NCBI GenBank assembly: GCA_964480635.1
Contig: CAYZQE010000021.1
Coordinates: forward strand, 1 to 27,374
Direction: 5' to 3'
DNA from: CAYZQE01 sp964480635
GTDB taxonomy: Bacteria; Pseudomonadota; Gammaproteobacteria; GCA-001735895
Length of the DNA stretch: 27,374 nt
The position numbers and the translations under genes are program-made. This document shows, piece by piece, positions 1 through 6,924 of this stretch (positions within the stretch are counted from its first letter, which is position 1; each line of letters starts with the position of its first letter). Under the pieces are notes generated by a model. It was not told the origin of the DNA, did no database searches, and was given only the letters and a program-made list of their open reading frames with translations.

Positions 1-60
1 TTCTTTGTTTTTGTTTATATTTCTACTTGGCAAACGGGTGGTGTCCATGTAAGAGGTTCC

Positions 61-1770
61 TTAAATAGATTGTGTTGTGACATCAACCCATAAGTTTATT
101 TTTTGCCCCGGCTGAATATATTTACCAATTTTATTCCATTTTTTAATGTCAATAATGCTGACTTTAAATTTATCTGCAATACGTGCGACAGAGTCACCTT
201 GACGAACGGTATATCTTAATTTTTTAATTCTACTTTGCTGGGCGCTAAATGATTTTAATGACAGCTGGGTATTTTTGGATGACTTGCTAGGGCGGCTATT
301 CCAAATCACAAGCGTTCGACCAAGGCTTAGGATATCTCTTGGGGCCATGCCATTCCATTTAGCTAGAGATTTATGTGATACACCGTATTTTCTTGAAATA
401 GTCCATAAGCTCTCACCACTTTGAACGGTATGAGTCGTTTTTCTTTTACCCCTTACCGTGTTTTGGGTTTTAGCTAAACGGCGTGCATCTGATTTGCCAT
501 ATTGACGTAATGACTGTGTAGACGTTGGAATCATTAAATATTTTCCAGCTCTAATTTGATTTTTACGTATTTTATTAACACTTTTAATTAAGTTAATACG
601 GGTATGGTAATTAACCGCAATTTGACTCAGGGTTTCACCACTTTTAATTTTATGACGCACCCATTTTATATGCTCAGTAGCAGGAAGAGCGGCATAGTTT
701 TTTTCGAAGACTGCTTTTTTACCAGGGGGGAATAAAAAGTAATGCTTACCTTTTGGTGGCGTTGCCCAGTTATTAAATGCAGGGTTTAGGACATAAAATT
801 CATTTAAGCTCATACCTGCGAGTTCAGCAGCTTTTGAAATATCAATTTGTTTAGAGATAGTGACGACTTCAAATCCAGGCTCATCAGCGATGTCGATTAA
901 AGTGATACCGTATTTTTCTGGGTCACTAAAAATCTGCTTTAAGGCATAAAGCTTTGGGACATAGTCTCTAGTTTCTGCACGAATTTGAGTTAAGTGCCAA
1001 AAATCAGTCGGGCGGTTTTTCTTTTTGTTATAACGAATAGCGCTACGAATTTTACCTGGCCCAGCATTGTAAGCAGCAAGCGCTAAGACAGGGTCATTTT
1101 TAAATTGTTCTTTTAAAGAATCCAAATAATTCAGTGCCGCTTTAGTCGATAAAAATAAATCTCGACGTCCGTCATACCACCAATCTTGTTTAAGCCCAAG
1201 ATAACGGCCGGTAGGGGGTATGATTTGCCAAATGCCTGATGCCCGACCATGCGAATAAGCATAGGTTTGAAATGCGCTTTCAACGATAGGCAATAAGGCA
1301 TACTCAGTGGGCAAATTTCTATCTTCAATTTCATTCAAAATAAAGTGAAGTAATGGCTTGGCTCTTTGCATAACCCGCTGCAAATAATCGGGATGTTTAA
1401 TAAACCATTCTCTTTGTGCTGTAATACGTTTATTGTCTAGTTCAGGGAGTTTCATGCCTTTACGCAGACGTTCCCAAATATCATCAGGTATAACGATAGG
1501 TTCTGGCTCTATTTTTAGGAACACAACCTTAGGTTTTAAAATAACGGTCGACGGTGTTTTTATTGTGACCAGTTTAGTGCTTTTAGGCTCAGCTATTTTA
1601 GCTATATCTGACTGAAGAGGTGCCAGCAAGGGGCGAGCGGTTTTTTGAACTGATTGATTGAGCGTTTCTTTATTGGGATCGGGTTGTTTATTGGTATTTT
1701 CAATAGACAATGTTTTACAAGCCGTTAAGCTTAAAGAAAGACAACAAAAAACAAATAGATTTCTTAGCAT
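61..1770 (-). CDS. mltD: Membrane-bound lytic murein transglycosylase D with three LysM domains
   Basis: Predicted outer-membrane lipoprotein that cleaves peptidoglycan glycan strands to 1,6-anhydro products during wall turnover. The N-terminus is a lipoprotein signal with lipobox L-T-A-C, so the lipidated Cys is residue 18. A variable linker runs to about residue 95. The SLT (GH23-type) domain covers about 135-270, with catalytic Glu164 in PIVESAFQ and the motifs GIWQIIPPTGR and LAAYNAGPGK. Three peptidoglycan-binding LysM domains follow at about 371-415, 446-489 and 519-562. At 569 residues it is longer than E. coli MltD, mainly in the LysM part. It is divergent from the yafS-like gene, as in E. 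coli, but the gloB gene that lies there in E. coli is absent. The start is the first ATG of the frame and gives the complete lipoprotein signal. The family assignment is secure; activity is inferred from the conserved residues. Confidence 0.95.
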   Translation of the reverse strand: MLRNLFVFCCLSLSLTACKTLSIENTNKQPDPNKETLNQSVQKTARPLLAPLQSDIAKIAEPKSTKLVTIKTPSTVILKPKVVFLKIEPEPIVIPDDIWERLRKGMKLPELDNKRITAQREWFIKHPDYLQRVMQRAKPLLHFILNEIEDRNLPTEYALLPIVESAFQTYAYSHGRASGIWQIIPPTGRYLGLKQDWWYDGRRDLFLSTKAALNYLDSLKEQFKNDPVLALAAYNAGPGKIRSAIRYNKKKNRPTDFWHLTQIRAETRDYVPKLYALKQIFSDPEKYGITLIDIADEPGFEVVTISKQIDISKAAELAGMSLNEFYVLNPAFNNWATPPKGKHYFLFPPGKKAVFEKNYAALPATEHIKWVRHKIKSGETLSQIAVNYHTRINLIKSVNKIRKNQIRAGKYLMIPTSTQSLRQYGKSDARRLAKTQNTVRGKRKTTHTVQSGESLWTISRKYGVSHKSLAKWNGMAPRDILSLGRTLVIWNSRPSKSSKNTQLSLKSFSAQQSRIKKLRYTVRQGDSVARIADKFKVSIIDIKKWNKIGKYIQPGQKINLWVDVTTQSI

Positions 1771-1792
1771 GTATTTTATGAGACGCTATAAT
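1764..1792 (+). promoter_or_regulatory. Probable sigma-70 promoter for the yafS-rnhA-dnaQ run
   Basis: TTAGCA (1764-1769, 4 of 6 matches to the -35 consensus), 17 bases, then a perfect TATAAT (1787-1792). This predicts a start near 1799, about 39 bases before the methyltransferase ATG. The -35 overlaps the first codons of the divergent mltD, so the two genes may compete for this region. Confidence 0.5.
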
Positions 1793-1837
1793 ATTAAAGG
1801 AAGACTATCAATTGCTAACCAGAGCCACAATAGCTAA

Positions 1838-2590
1838 ATGTTAAAATTTAATCAAAAGCATCCAAGTATTTCATATCAGGGTATTAATGAATGGTATGCC
1901 TCCCAATCTGGGAAAAACCTATCGGAGGATATTTCTCTCTCGTTAGCCGAAAGCTTAAGTCAGTGCTTTGGTTATTATGCGGTACAAATAGGCTGTTCAA
2001 ATTTAACCGAGTCGATTGTACAAAAAAGTCGTGTACGTCACCAGTTTGTGCTGGATGTTAAAGATGCCGAAGTGTTAGCTCAACATGAGTATCTGCCGAT
2101 TGCTAATGATAGTGTTGATTTAGTTGTTGCCGCACATTGTTTATCTTATTCAAAACATCCTCACGCATTATTAAGAGAAATTGATCGCGTTATGGTGCCC
2201 GAGGCTAAATTAATTATTATTGAAATGAACCCTTTGTCACTATGGGGTTTACGTCATAGCCTACAAGCGTGGTTAGAAAAAATGCCTTGGTGTGGGCGAT
2301 TATTTTCACAAAAGCGTTTAAATGATTGGTTAACTATTTTGGGTTTTAAAAAAATGCAGATACTTAAAGTGCATTATGATTTACCATTACAATTAAAGAC
2401 TCAAAACACGTTAGCTCATTGGCTTTCTAAAGCAACAAAACGCTGGTTACCGTTTATGTCAGCGGTGAATGTCTTTGTCTATGAAAAGTCAATAACACCC
2501 ATGACGCCAATAAAATCATTATGGCGACAACAAATTTTAAGCGGTGGCAGGGTTGTTAGCCCTTTTGCCGGTAGACACTCAAATAAATAA
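1838..2590 (+). CDS. Putative SAM-dependent methyltransferase, YafS-like
   Basis: Probable class I S-adenosylmethionine-dependent methyltransferase; the substrate is unknown. The evidence is partly position: it lies between mltD and rnhA/dnaQ, where E. coli has yafS. In the protein, the central part has the late Rossmann strands expected of a methyltransferase. There is DLVVAAHCLSYSKHP near residues 102-116, then REIDRVMVPEAKLIIIEMNP. The 'HxLxxxxxPxxxLxEidRVl' pattern is typical of the methyltransferase_11 group. The usual glycine-rich SAM loop (motif I) is not clear; the equivalent region reads YYAVQIGCSN. The C-terminal half is rich in Trp and Leu. Its stop lies 1 base before the rnhA ATG, so the two are probably translationally coupled. 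Confidence 0.7.
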   Translation: MLKFNQKHPSISYQGINEWYASQSGKNLSEDISLSLAESLSQCFGYYAVQIGCSNLTESIVQKSRVRHQFVLDVKDAEVLAQHEYLPIANDSVDLVVAAHCLSYSKHPHALLREIDRVMVPEAKLIIIEMNPLSLWGLRHSLQAWLEKMPWCGRLFSQKRLNDWLTILGFKKMQILKVHYDLPLQLKTQNTLAHWLSKATKRWLPFMSAVNVFVYEKSITPMTPIKSLWRQQILSGGRVVSPFAGRHSNK

Positions 2591-2591
2591 A

Positions 2592-3044
2592 ATGAATTCA
2601 GTCATAATTTATAGCGATGGCGCCTGTCGCGGAAACCCTGGGCCAGGTGGTTGGGGAGCTTTTTTATCATCTAAGGGCACGGTTAAAAATCTCTATGGCT
2701 ATGAGCCTGATACGACTAATAATCGTATGGAGTTAATGGCTGCGATTAGAGGCCTTTACGCGTTAACCCAACAATGTAAGGTGGAGCTATATACAGACTC
2801 AACTTATGTTTTAAAGGGCATGACCGAATGGTTAGAAGGATGGAAAAAAAGAGGCTGGAAAACAGCTGCTAAAAAGCCGGTTAAAAATGCTGATTTATGG
2901 AAGTTATTAGAGGCACAATGCGCTAAACATAAGGTCAATTGGCATTGGGTAAAAGGCCATAGTGGTGATGTGGGTAACGAAAAAGCCGATGAGCTAGCCA
3001 ATAGAGCGATTGATGAAAAGAAAGTCGCTAGAGAAATGACGTGA
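2592..3044 (+). CDS. rnhA: Ribonuclease HI
   Basis: Degrades the RNA strand of RNA-DNA hybrids, removing R-loops and primer remnants. The protein is 150 residues, close to the 155 of E. coli RNase HI. The four metal-binding acidic residues are present: Asp9 (YSDGACRGNPG), Glu47 (NNRMEL), Asp69 (YTDSTYV) and Asp133 (NEKADELAN). The catalytic His123 sits in KGHSG. I chose ATG 2592 rather than the in-frame GTG at 2544. The family begins almost directly with the first beta strand, and the extra 16 residues would overlap the upstream gene. No clear ribosome-binding site precedes this ATG, which fits coupling to the methyltransferase gene ending at 2590. dnaQ follows after 10 bases. In E. coli rnhA and dnaQ are divergent; here they are co-directional. 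Confidence 0.95.
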   Translation: MNSVIIYSDGACRGNPGPGGWGAFLSSKGTVKNLYGYEPDTTNNRMELMAAIRGLYALTQQCKVELYTDSTYVLKGMTEWLEGWKKRGWKTAAKKPVKNADLWKLLEAQCAKHKVNWHWVKGHSGDVGNEKADELANRAIDEKKVAREMT

Positions 3045-3054
3045 GGGAATTGAG

Positions 3055-3744
3055 ATGAGACAAATCGTTTTAGACACAGAAACGACAGGTCTAGAGACCA
3101 CTGCAAATCACCGTATTATTGAAATAGGGTGTGTTGAAATTATTGATCGGCGTGTGACCGATAATTATTGGCATTTTTACATCAACCCAGACCGAAAAAT
3201 AGACGCGGGTGCTTTTTCAGTACACGGTATCAGCACCGAATTTTTACAAGACAAACCGCATTTTGCCGATATTGCAGATGACTTTTTAAGCTTTGTCGAG
3301 GGTGCAGAATTAGTGATTCATAATGCGCCATTTGATATGGGCTTTTTAAATCATGAATTTGCAAAGCTAGATAAGCCGATAAAGCTAGAAGATCATTGTT
3401 CTGTGCTAGACACCTTGGTCATGGCGCGACAAAAGCACCCTGGGCAAAAGAACAACCTCAATGCCTTATGTAAACGATACGATATTGATAATAGTTCGCG
3501 TACATTACACGGAGCGTTGCTTGACTCAGAGATTTTAGCTGAAGTTTATTTGATGATGACTGGCGGGCAAAAAGCCTTGCTGCTCGATGACGAATCAGCT
3601 GATGATGGCCTTCAATTAGCCAGTATAGAAGCAAGGCCAGAAGGCTTGGTATTGCCTATTTGGCAAGTGACCGATAAGAATGCACAAGCCCATGAAGAGT
3701 ATTTGCAACTGTTAAGTGAAAAATCAGATGCAGTACATTGGTAA
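3055..3744 (+). CDS. dnaQ: DNA polymerase III epsilon subunit (3'-5' proofreading exonuclease)
   Basis: Proofreading exonuclease of the replicative polymerase, bound between the alpha subunit and the beta clamp. The exonuclease domain occupies about residues 1-170. ExoI has Asp7 and Glu9 (VLDTETTGLE), ExoII has Asp94 (HNAPFDMGFL), and ExoIII-epsilon has His152 and Asp157 (LHGALLDSE). This is the complete DEDDh set. Just after the domain, QKALLL (about 172-177) sits where E. coli epsilon carries its clamp-binding motif. That equivalence is an inference from position and composition. The C-terminal tail would bind the alpha subunit. GAGGGA about 5 bases upstream is a good ribosome-binding site, and the gene follows rnhA by 10 bases. 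Confidence 0.95.
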   Translation: MRQIVLDTETTGLETTANHRIIEIGCVEIIDRRVTDNYWHFYINPDRKIDAGAFSVHGISTEFLQDKPHFADIADDFLSFVEGAELVIHNAPFDMGFLNHEFAKLDKPIKLEDHCSVLDTLVMARQKHPGQKNNLNALCKRYDIDNSSRTLHGALLDSEILAEVYLMMTGGQKALLLDDESADDGLQLASIEARPEGLVLPIWQVTDKNAQAHEEYLQLLSEKSDAVHW

Positions 3745-3786
3745 TTAGTTGTTGGGTTTATGCTTTAGCTGCTACACCATTAAAAA

Positions 3787-3895
3787 TTTTGACACAGACG
3801 ACTGCATGGATGCAGAAGGTAGAGCAACGCATGGAGCAGTTGCCGAGACCACAGAGAGTATAAATATATTTTTCTCTGTGAACTCTGTGTCGAAA
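3787..3895. repeat. 109-nt structured inverted-repeat element (outer stem closing three hairpins)
   Basis: Lies in the spacer between the convergent dnaQ and smpB genes. The outer arms 3787-3798 and 3884-3895 pair over 12 positions (11 Watson-Crick, one G-U). Inside are three hairpins: CTGCA/TGCAG at 3802-3806 and 3811-3815; GCAAC/GTTGC at 3824-3828 and 3839-3843; and CACAGAGA/TCTCTGTG at 3850-3857 and 3873-3880. The CTCTGTG word recurs in the right half. A run of eight A follows on the plus strand, so it is not an ordinary terminator for dnaQ. It could be a dispersed intergenic repeat, a small non-autonomous element or a structured RNA. The pairing is seen in the sequence; the role is unknown. 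Confidence 0.5.
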
Positions 3896-3956
3896 AAAAA
3901 GGGTATGAAATGACTGGTTAACAGAACAACAGTGGTTTTAAATAAAACGTTTGGGC

Positions 3957-4430
3957 TTATCTTGCTTTAAGCATGCGGCCTTTTTCGCGCTGCCAATCCC
4001 TATCTTTTTCAACCGTGCGTTTATCGTGTAATTTTTTACCCTTACCTAAACCTATATTCAGCTTTGCTTTGCCATGTTTCCAATAGGCTGATAACGCTAT
4101 AAGAGTATATCCTTTGCGGTCAACCATGCCCATCAGGCGGTCAATTTCAGTGCGGTGCGCTAATAGCTTGCGAACACGAGTTTGCTCAGGGTTAATATGC
4201 GTAGATGCCGTTGGTAAGGGCGTGATGTTTGCACCAGAAAGCCAAAGTTCATTACCTTTGATAAATACATAGCTTTCTTTCAGTTGTAAGTTTTTTTCGC
4301 GCAAACTTTTTACTTCCCAACCTTCGAGCATAATGCCTACTTCTAAATGAGACTCAATAAAAAACTCAAAGGTGGCAGAGCGGTTACGTGCAATGGTGTT
4401 GTCAGGGAGGTTTGCTTTCTTTTTGGCCAT
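3957..4430 (-). CDS. smpB: SsrA-binding protein SmpB
   Basis: Binds tmRNA and delivers it to stalled ribosomes in trans-translation. The 157-residue length is normal. The oligonucleotide-binding barrel is clear, with FEFFIESHLEVGIMLEGWEV near residues 22-41, then SLREKNLQLKESYVFIK and LIALSAYWKHGKAKLNIGLGKGK. The basic C-terminal tail (HDKRTVEKDRDWQREKGRML) enters the ribosomal mRNA channel in known structures. No tmRNA gene is visible in this window. smpB is divergent from ffs/dnaX and convergent with dnaQ. No strong ribosome-binding site is seen before the ATG. Confidence 0.96.
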   Translation of the reverse strand: MAKKKANLPDNTIARNRSATFEFFIESHLEVGIMLEGWEVKSLREKNLQLKESYVFIKGNELWLSGANITPLPTASTHINPEQTRVRKLLAHRTEIDRLMGMVDRKGYTLIALSAYWKHGKAKLNIGLGKGKKLHDKRTVEKDRDWQREKGRMLKAR

Positions 4431-4522
4431 GATGCTTATACAAAATGATTAATTAATGAGCGCTATTCTAATGTACTTTTTATGCGGTAACTAGGCATGA
4501 GCAAAAACAGTTGCAGTTTAAT

Positions 4523-4550
4523 TTGATTAGATGAGAATAATCTGTAAAAT
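4523..4550 (+). promoter_or_regulatory. Probable sigma-70 promoter for ffs (4.5S RNA)
   Basis: TTGATT (4523-4528), 16 bases, then TAAAAT (4545-4550). This predicts a transcription start near 4557, which coincides with the 5' side of the terminal stem of the SRP RNA. That match makes the assignment more convincing than the boxes alone. Confidence 0.55.
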
Positions 4551-4557
4551 CCGCCTT

Positions 4558-4680
<123 letters not shown>

Positions 4681-4717
4681 AATTCTTTAAAAGAAGATTT
4701 AACAAAGATAAGCGACT

Positions 4718-5845
4718 TTGAGTTATCAAGTATTAGCACGTAAATGGCGGCCTAAAAACTTTAAACAGTTAGTGGGCCAAGATCATGTCATGCAAGCTTT
4801 AGTGAATGCATTAGACAACGATCGCCTGCATCATGCTTATCTATTCAGCGGCACACGCGGTGTTGGTAAAACAACCATTGCGCGCATCTTCTCAAAATCA
4901 TTAAACTGCGACTCGGGCCTTAGCTCTGAGCCTTGCGGTGAATGTTCTTCATGTTTAGAAATTGACCAAGGCCGCAGCTTAGACTTAATGGAAATTGATG
5001 CGGCATCACGTACGGGTGTTGATGACATGCGTGAATTACTTGAAAATGTACAATACGCACCAACCCATGGTCGTTTTAAAGTCTATTTAATAGACGAAGT
5101 GCATATGCTGTCTAAGCACAGCTTTAACGCCCTACTAAAAACGCTAGAAGAACCGCCAGAACATGTTAAATTTTTACTGGCGACAACAGACCCGCAAAAA
5201 CTTCCCGTTACCGTATTGTCACGCTGTTTACAATTTAATTTAAAACGTATGAGCGTAGAGCAAATTGAACAGCACATGGCTTTTATTTTAGGTGAAGAAG
5301 GGCTTGAGTTTGATGCCCGTTCTTTATTATTATTAGCGCAAGCCGCTGATGGCAGTATGCGTGATGCTTTAAGCCTACTAGACCAAGCTATTGCTCATGG
5401 CGCAGGTAAGGTAGAAGTTGGCCAAGTAGAAAGTATGCTAGGCACGGTCTCTTCAAATTACATTGTATCCATTATCGAACGAGTGATAGAAGGTGATGCA
5501 AAAGCGGTGATAAAAACGGTACATGAACTGCATCAAACAACACCTGACTATCAGCGCATTTGTGCCGATTTAATCAGTTTGTTGTATCACATGGCGCTGT
5601 TTCAACGCGATGAAAAATCACTTGTGCACGTTGATCAATATCAACAAGACATTAAGCGTTTAGCGCCATTGGTTAAGGCTGAAATGATCCAGCTGTATTA
5701 TCAAATTATGCTGAATGGTCGTGTAGACCTTGAGATAGCGCCAAACGAAGCGCAAGGTTTTGATATGTTGATGTTGCGTTTATTGGCATTTACCTCATCA
5801 GATACAGGTGATAGCCAAGAAAGTCAAAAAAAAAATCTAAAATAA
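4718..5845 (+). CDS. dnaX: DNA polymerase III gamma/tau subunit, zero-frame product (gamma-like)
   Basis: AAA+ ATPase of the clamp loader that opens and places the beta clamp on DNA. The start is a TTG, supported because the first residues (SYQVLARKWRP) match the conserved start of DnaX. Walker A is GTRGVGKT at residues 45-52. The zinc module has Cys64, 73, 76 and 79. Walker B reads LIDEVH near 124-129, and the sensor/arginine region SRC is at 168-170. The zero frame ends at residue 375, close to the end of clamp-loader domain III, after a short linker and an A10 run at 5826-5835. The tau C-terminal region continues in the -1 frame (next entry). It lies downstream of ffs. It is either a gamma form made by normal decoding or the result of a one-base homopolymer error. 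Confidence 0.92.
   Translation: MSYQVLARKWRPKNFKQLVGQDHVMQALVNALDNDRLHHAYLFSGTRGVGKTTIARIFSKSLNCDSGLSSEPCGECSSCLEIDQGRSLDLMEIDAASRTGVDDMRELLENVQYAPTHGRFKVYLIDEVHMLSKHSFNALLKTLEEPPEHVKFLLATTDPQKLPVTVLSRCLQFNLKRMSVEQIEQHMAFILGEEGLEFDARSLLLLAQAADGSMRDALSLLDQAIAHGAGKVEVGQVESMLGTVSSNYIVSIIERVIEGDAKAVIKTVHELHQTTPDYQRICADLISLLYHMALFQRDEKSLVHVDQYQQDIKRLAPLVKAEMIQLYYQIMLNGRVDLEIAPNEAQGFDMLMLRLLAFTSSDTGDSQESQKKNLK
5826..5835 (+). promoter_or_regulatory. A10 slippery run, candidate dnaX recoding site
   Basis: Ten consecutive A. In the zero frame it reads CAA AAA AAA AAT CTA AAA TAA and terminates at 5843-5845. A -1 shift, or one extra A in the mRNA, enters the open frame that encodes the tau tail. A Shine-Dalgarno-like AGGTGA lies at 5806-5811, 14 bases upstream. 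I see no strong hairpin immediately downstream. This favours transcriptional slippage, as known for Thermus thermophilus dnaX, over hairpin-stimulated ribosomal frameshifting as in E. coli. An assembly miscount of the run remains the main alternative. Confidence 0.5.
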
Positions 5846-6378
5846 TACTAGCGCCTGAGTTAGTCACGCAAACAGTTAAAATAGAGCCACCCTTAGAGTT
5901 AAGCCTTGAAGAGCAAACCCCTTCCGTAGAAGCGCCAATTAAAGAGCTTATAGAGCCACCCTTAAAGAGTGTGACAGACGTGGTGAAACCGATTGAAACA
6001 CCATGGTCTAAAGAAGCTTATCAGTTGGATCTAACAGGTATGGCTAAACAAGTGGTGATTAATAGTTTGTTGCTAGAGAGTGCCAACGGGCATATAAAGC
6101 TATTGGTGAGCAGCTCGATTCAGCCGATGATGAATGATAAAATGAAGCAAGAGGTCGAAATTGCTTTAGCTGATTTTTATAAAGAAACATTGAGTTTAAG
6201 TTTAGAATTTGCTGAACAGTTGGATGCTGAAACACCAGCACAATACCAACAGCGAATGGATGACGAAGCTAGAGTTCAGTTTATAGACGACTTAAATAAG
6301 AGTGATTTTGGTATCACGATGAAACAAAATTTTAATGCAGAGTTGTTAGAGCACTCTGTTAAAAGAATTGAACATTAA
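5836..6378 (+). CDS. dnaX: dnaX tau-specific region, read in the -1 frame
   Basis: Continuation of dnaX in the -1 frame directly after the A10 run, without a stop to 6378. A joined product would have about 553 residues, compared with 643 for E. coli tau. The first 50 or so residues are a Pro/Glu-rich linker, as expected of tau domain IV, with a repeated IEPPL motif. The end is the domain V fold that binds the polymerase alpha subunit: LTGMAKQVVINSLLLESANG, then LADFYKETLSLSLEF. No ribosome-binding site or plausible independent start precedes it, so I read it as the tau tail and not as a separate gene. The open, family-like sequence right up to the slip site argues that the frame is under selection. 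Confidence 0.85.
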   Translation, partial: SKIILAPELVTQTVKIEPPLELSLEEQTPSVEAPIKELIEPPLKSVTDVVKPIETPWSKEAYQLDLTGMAKQVVINSLLLESANGHIKLLVSSSIQPMMNDKMKQEVEIALADFYKETLSLSLEFAEQLDAETPAQYQQRMDDEARVQFIDDLNKSDFGITMKQNFNAELLEHSVKRIEH

Positions 6379-6396
6379 ATGTATTTGGTGATTAGA

Positions 6397-6474
6397 AAGC
6401 TAACTCAGTAATAATGCCTTTTACCCCCTCTCCTGCTAGGAGAGGGGGCTTTTTAGTAACTTCTGAGTTAGCTT
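6397..6474. repeat. Nested inverted repeat surrounding a terminator hairpin
   Basis: Outer arms AAGCTAACTCAG (6397-6408) and CTGAGTTAGCTT (6463-6474) are perfect 12-bp complements. They enclose the 11-bp hairpin described as the dnaX terminator. The right arm also overlaps a second palindrome, GTTAGC-TT-GCTAAC. The two-level symmetry suggests a small palindromic mobile repeat (REP or MITE-like) recruited as a terminator. That is an inference. Confidence 0.55.
6424..6454 (+). terminator. Rho-independent terminator after dnaX
   Basis: A perfect 11-bp G+C-rich stem (CCCCCTCTCCT at 6424-6434, AGGAGAGGGGG at 6438-6448) with a 3-base loop, followed by CTTTTT. It lies 46 bases after the tau stop and should separate dnaX from ybaB-recR, at least in part. 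Confidence 0.85.
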
Positions 6475-6483
6475 GCTAACAAC

Positions 6484-6513
6484 CTTGTATTTTAATGCGT
6501 TAGAAAATACAAG
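6484..6513. promoter_or_regulatory. AT-rich 10-bp hairpin upstream of ybaB
   Basis: CTTGTATTTT (6484-6493) and AAAATACAAG (6504-6513) are perfect complements around a 10-base loop, 78 bases before the ybaB start. CTTGTAT occurs again at 6532-6538. It could be an operator or part of the ybaB leader RNA; no regulator can be named. Confidence 0.35.
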
Positions 6514-6591
6514 CAACGAACTAAAAGTGTTCTTGTATCCTTTCCTAAGTAGGAGATGAGTATTAGAACCAACAAATAACCGGAGAAAGCA

Positions 6592-6915
6592 ATGAAAGGT
6601 GGTTTAGGCGACTTAATGAAAAAAGCGCAAGACATGCAAAAAGATATGCAAAAAGCGCAAGAAGAATTAGCCAATACATTAGTGACGGGACAGTCTGGCG
6701 GCGGTATGGTCACTATCACAATGAAAGGCACGCATGAAGTGACTAAAGTAGAGCTTGATGATGTGCTTTTAAGCGATGACAAAGAAATGTTAGAAGATTT
6801 AATTGCCGCAGCGATGAATGATGCCGTGCATAAGGTGTCTAAAAGCTCAAAAGATAGCATGGCTGATATGACCAGTGGTCTTAATTTACCCCCTGGATTT
6901 AAGCTTCCTTTTTAG
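6592..6915 (+). CDS. ybaB: YbaB/EbfC family nucleoid-associated protein
   Basis: Small dimeric DNA-binding protein, 107 residues, the usual size. The N-terminus is a coiled helix rich in Met, Gln and Lys (DLMKKAQDMQKDMQKAQEEL). It is followed by the beta core with VTITMKGTHEVTKVELDD and the family-typical LEDLIAAAMNDAVHKV. The C-terminal end is the usual Gly/Pro-rich LNLPPGFKLPF. GGAG at 6582-6585, 6 bases before the ATG, is a good ribosome-binding site. recR starts 9 bases downstream; the dnaX-ybaB-recR order is conserved widely. Its exact cellular role is not settled in the family. Confidence 0.95.
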   Translation: MKGGLGDLMKKAQDMQKDMQKAQEELANTLVTGQSGGGMVTITMKGTHEVTKVELDDVLLSDDKEMLEDLIAAAMNDAVHKVSKSSKDSMADMTSGLNLPPGFKLPF

Positions 6916-6924
6916 GTTAAGGCG

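Noticed and set aside
1..60. Partial gene at the left edge (plus-strand tail ending 50-52, or a minus-strand start at 48)
   Set aside because: Both readings are open, but too short to recognise or to choose between.
2544..2591. GTG start giving a 16-residue extension of RNase HI
   Set aside because: The extension overlaps the upstream gene and has no counterpart in the family, which starts at the first beta strand.
5971..6378. Separate small gene downstream of dnaX
   Set aside because: No ribosome-binding site, and the open frame extends back to the A10 run; the sequence is tau domain V.
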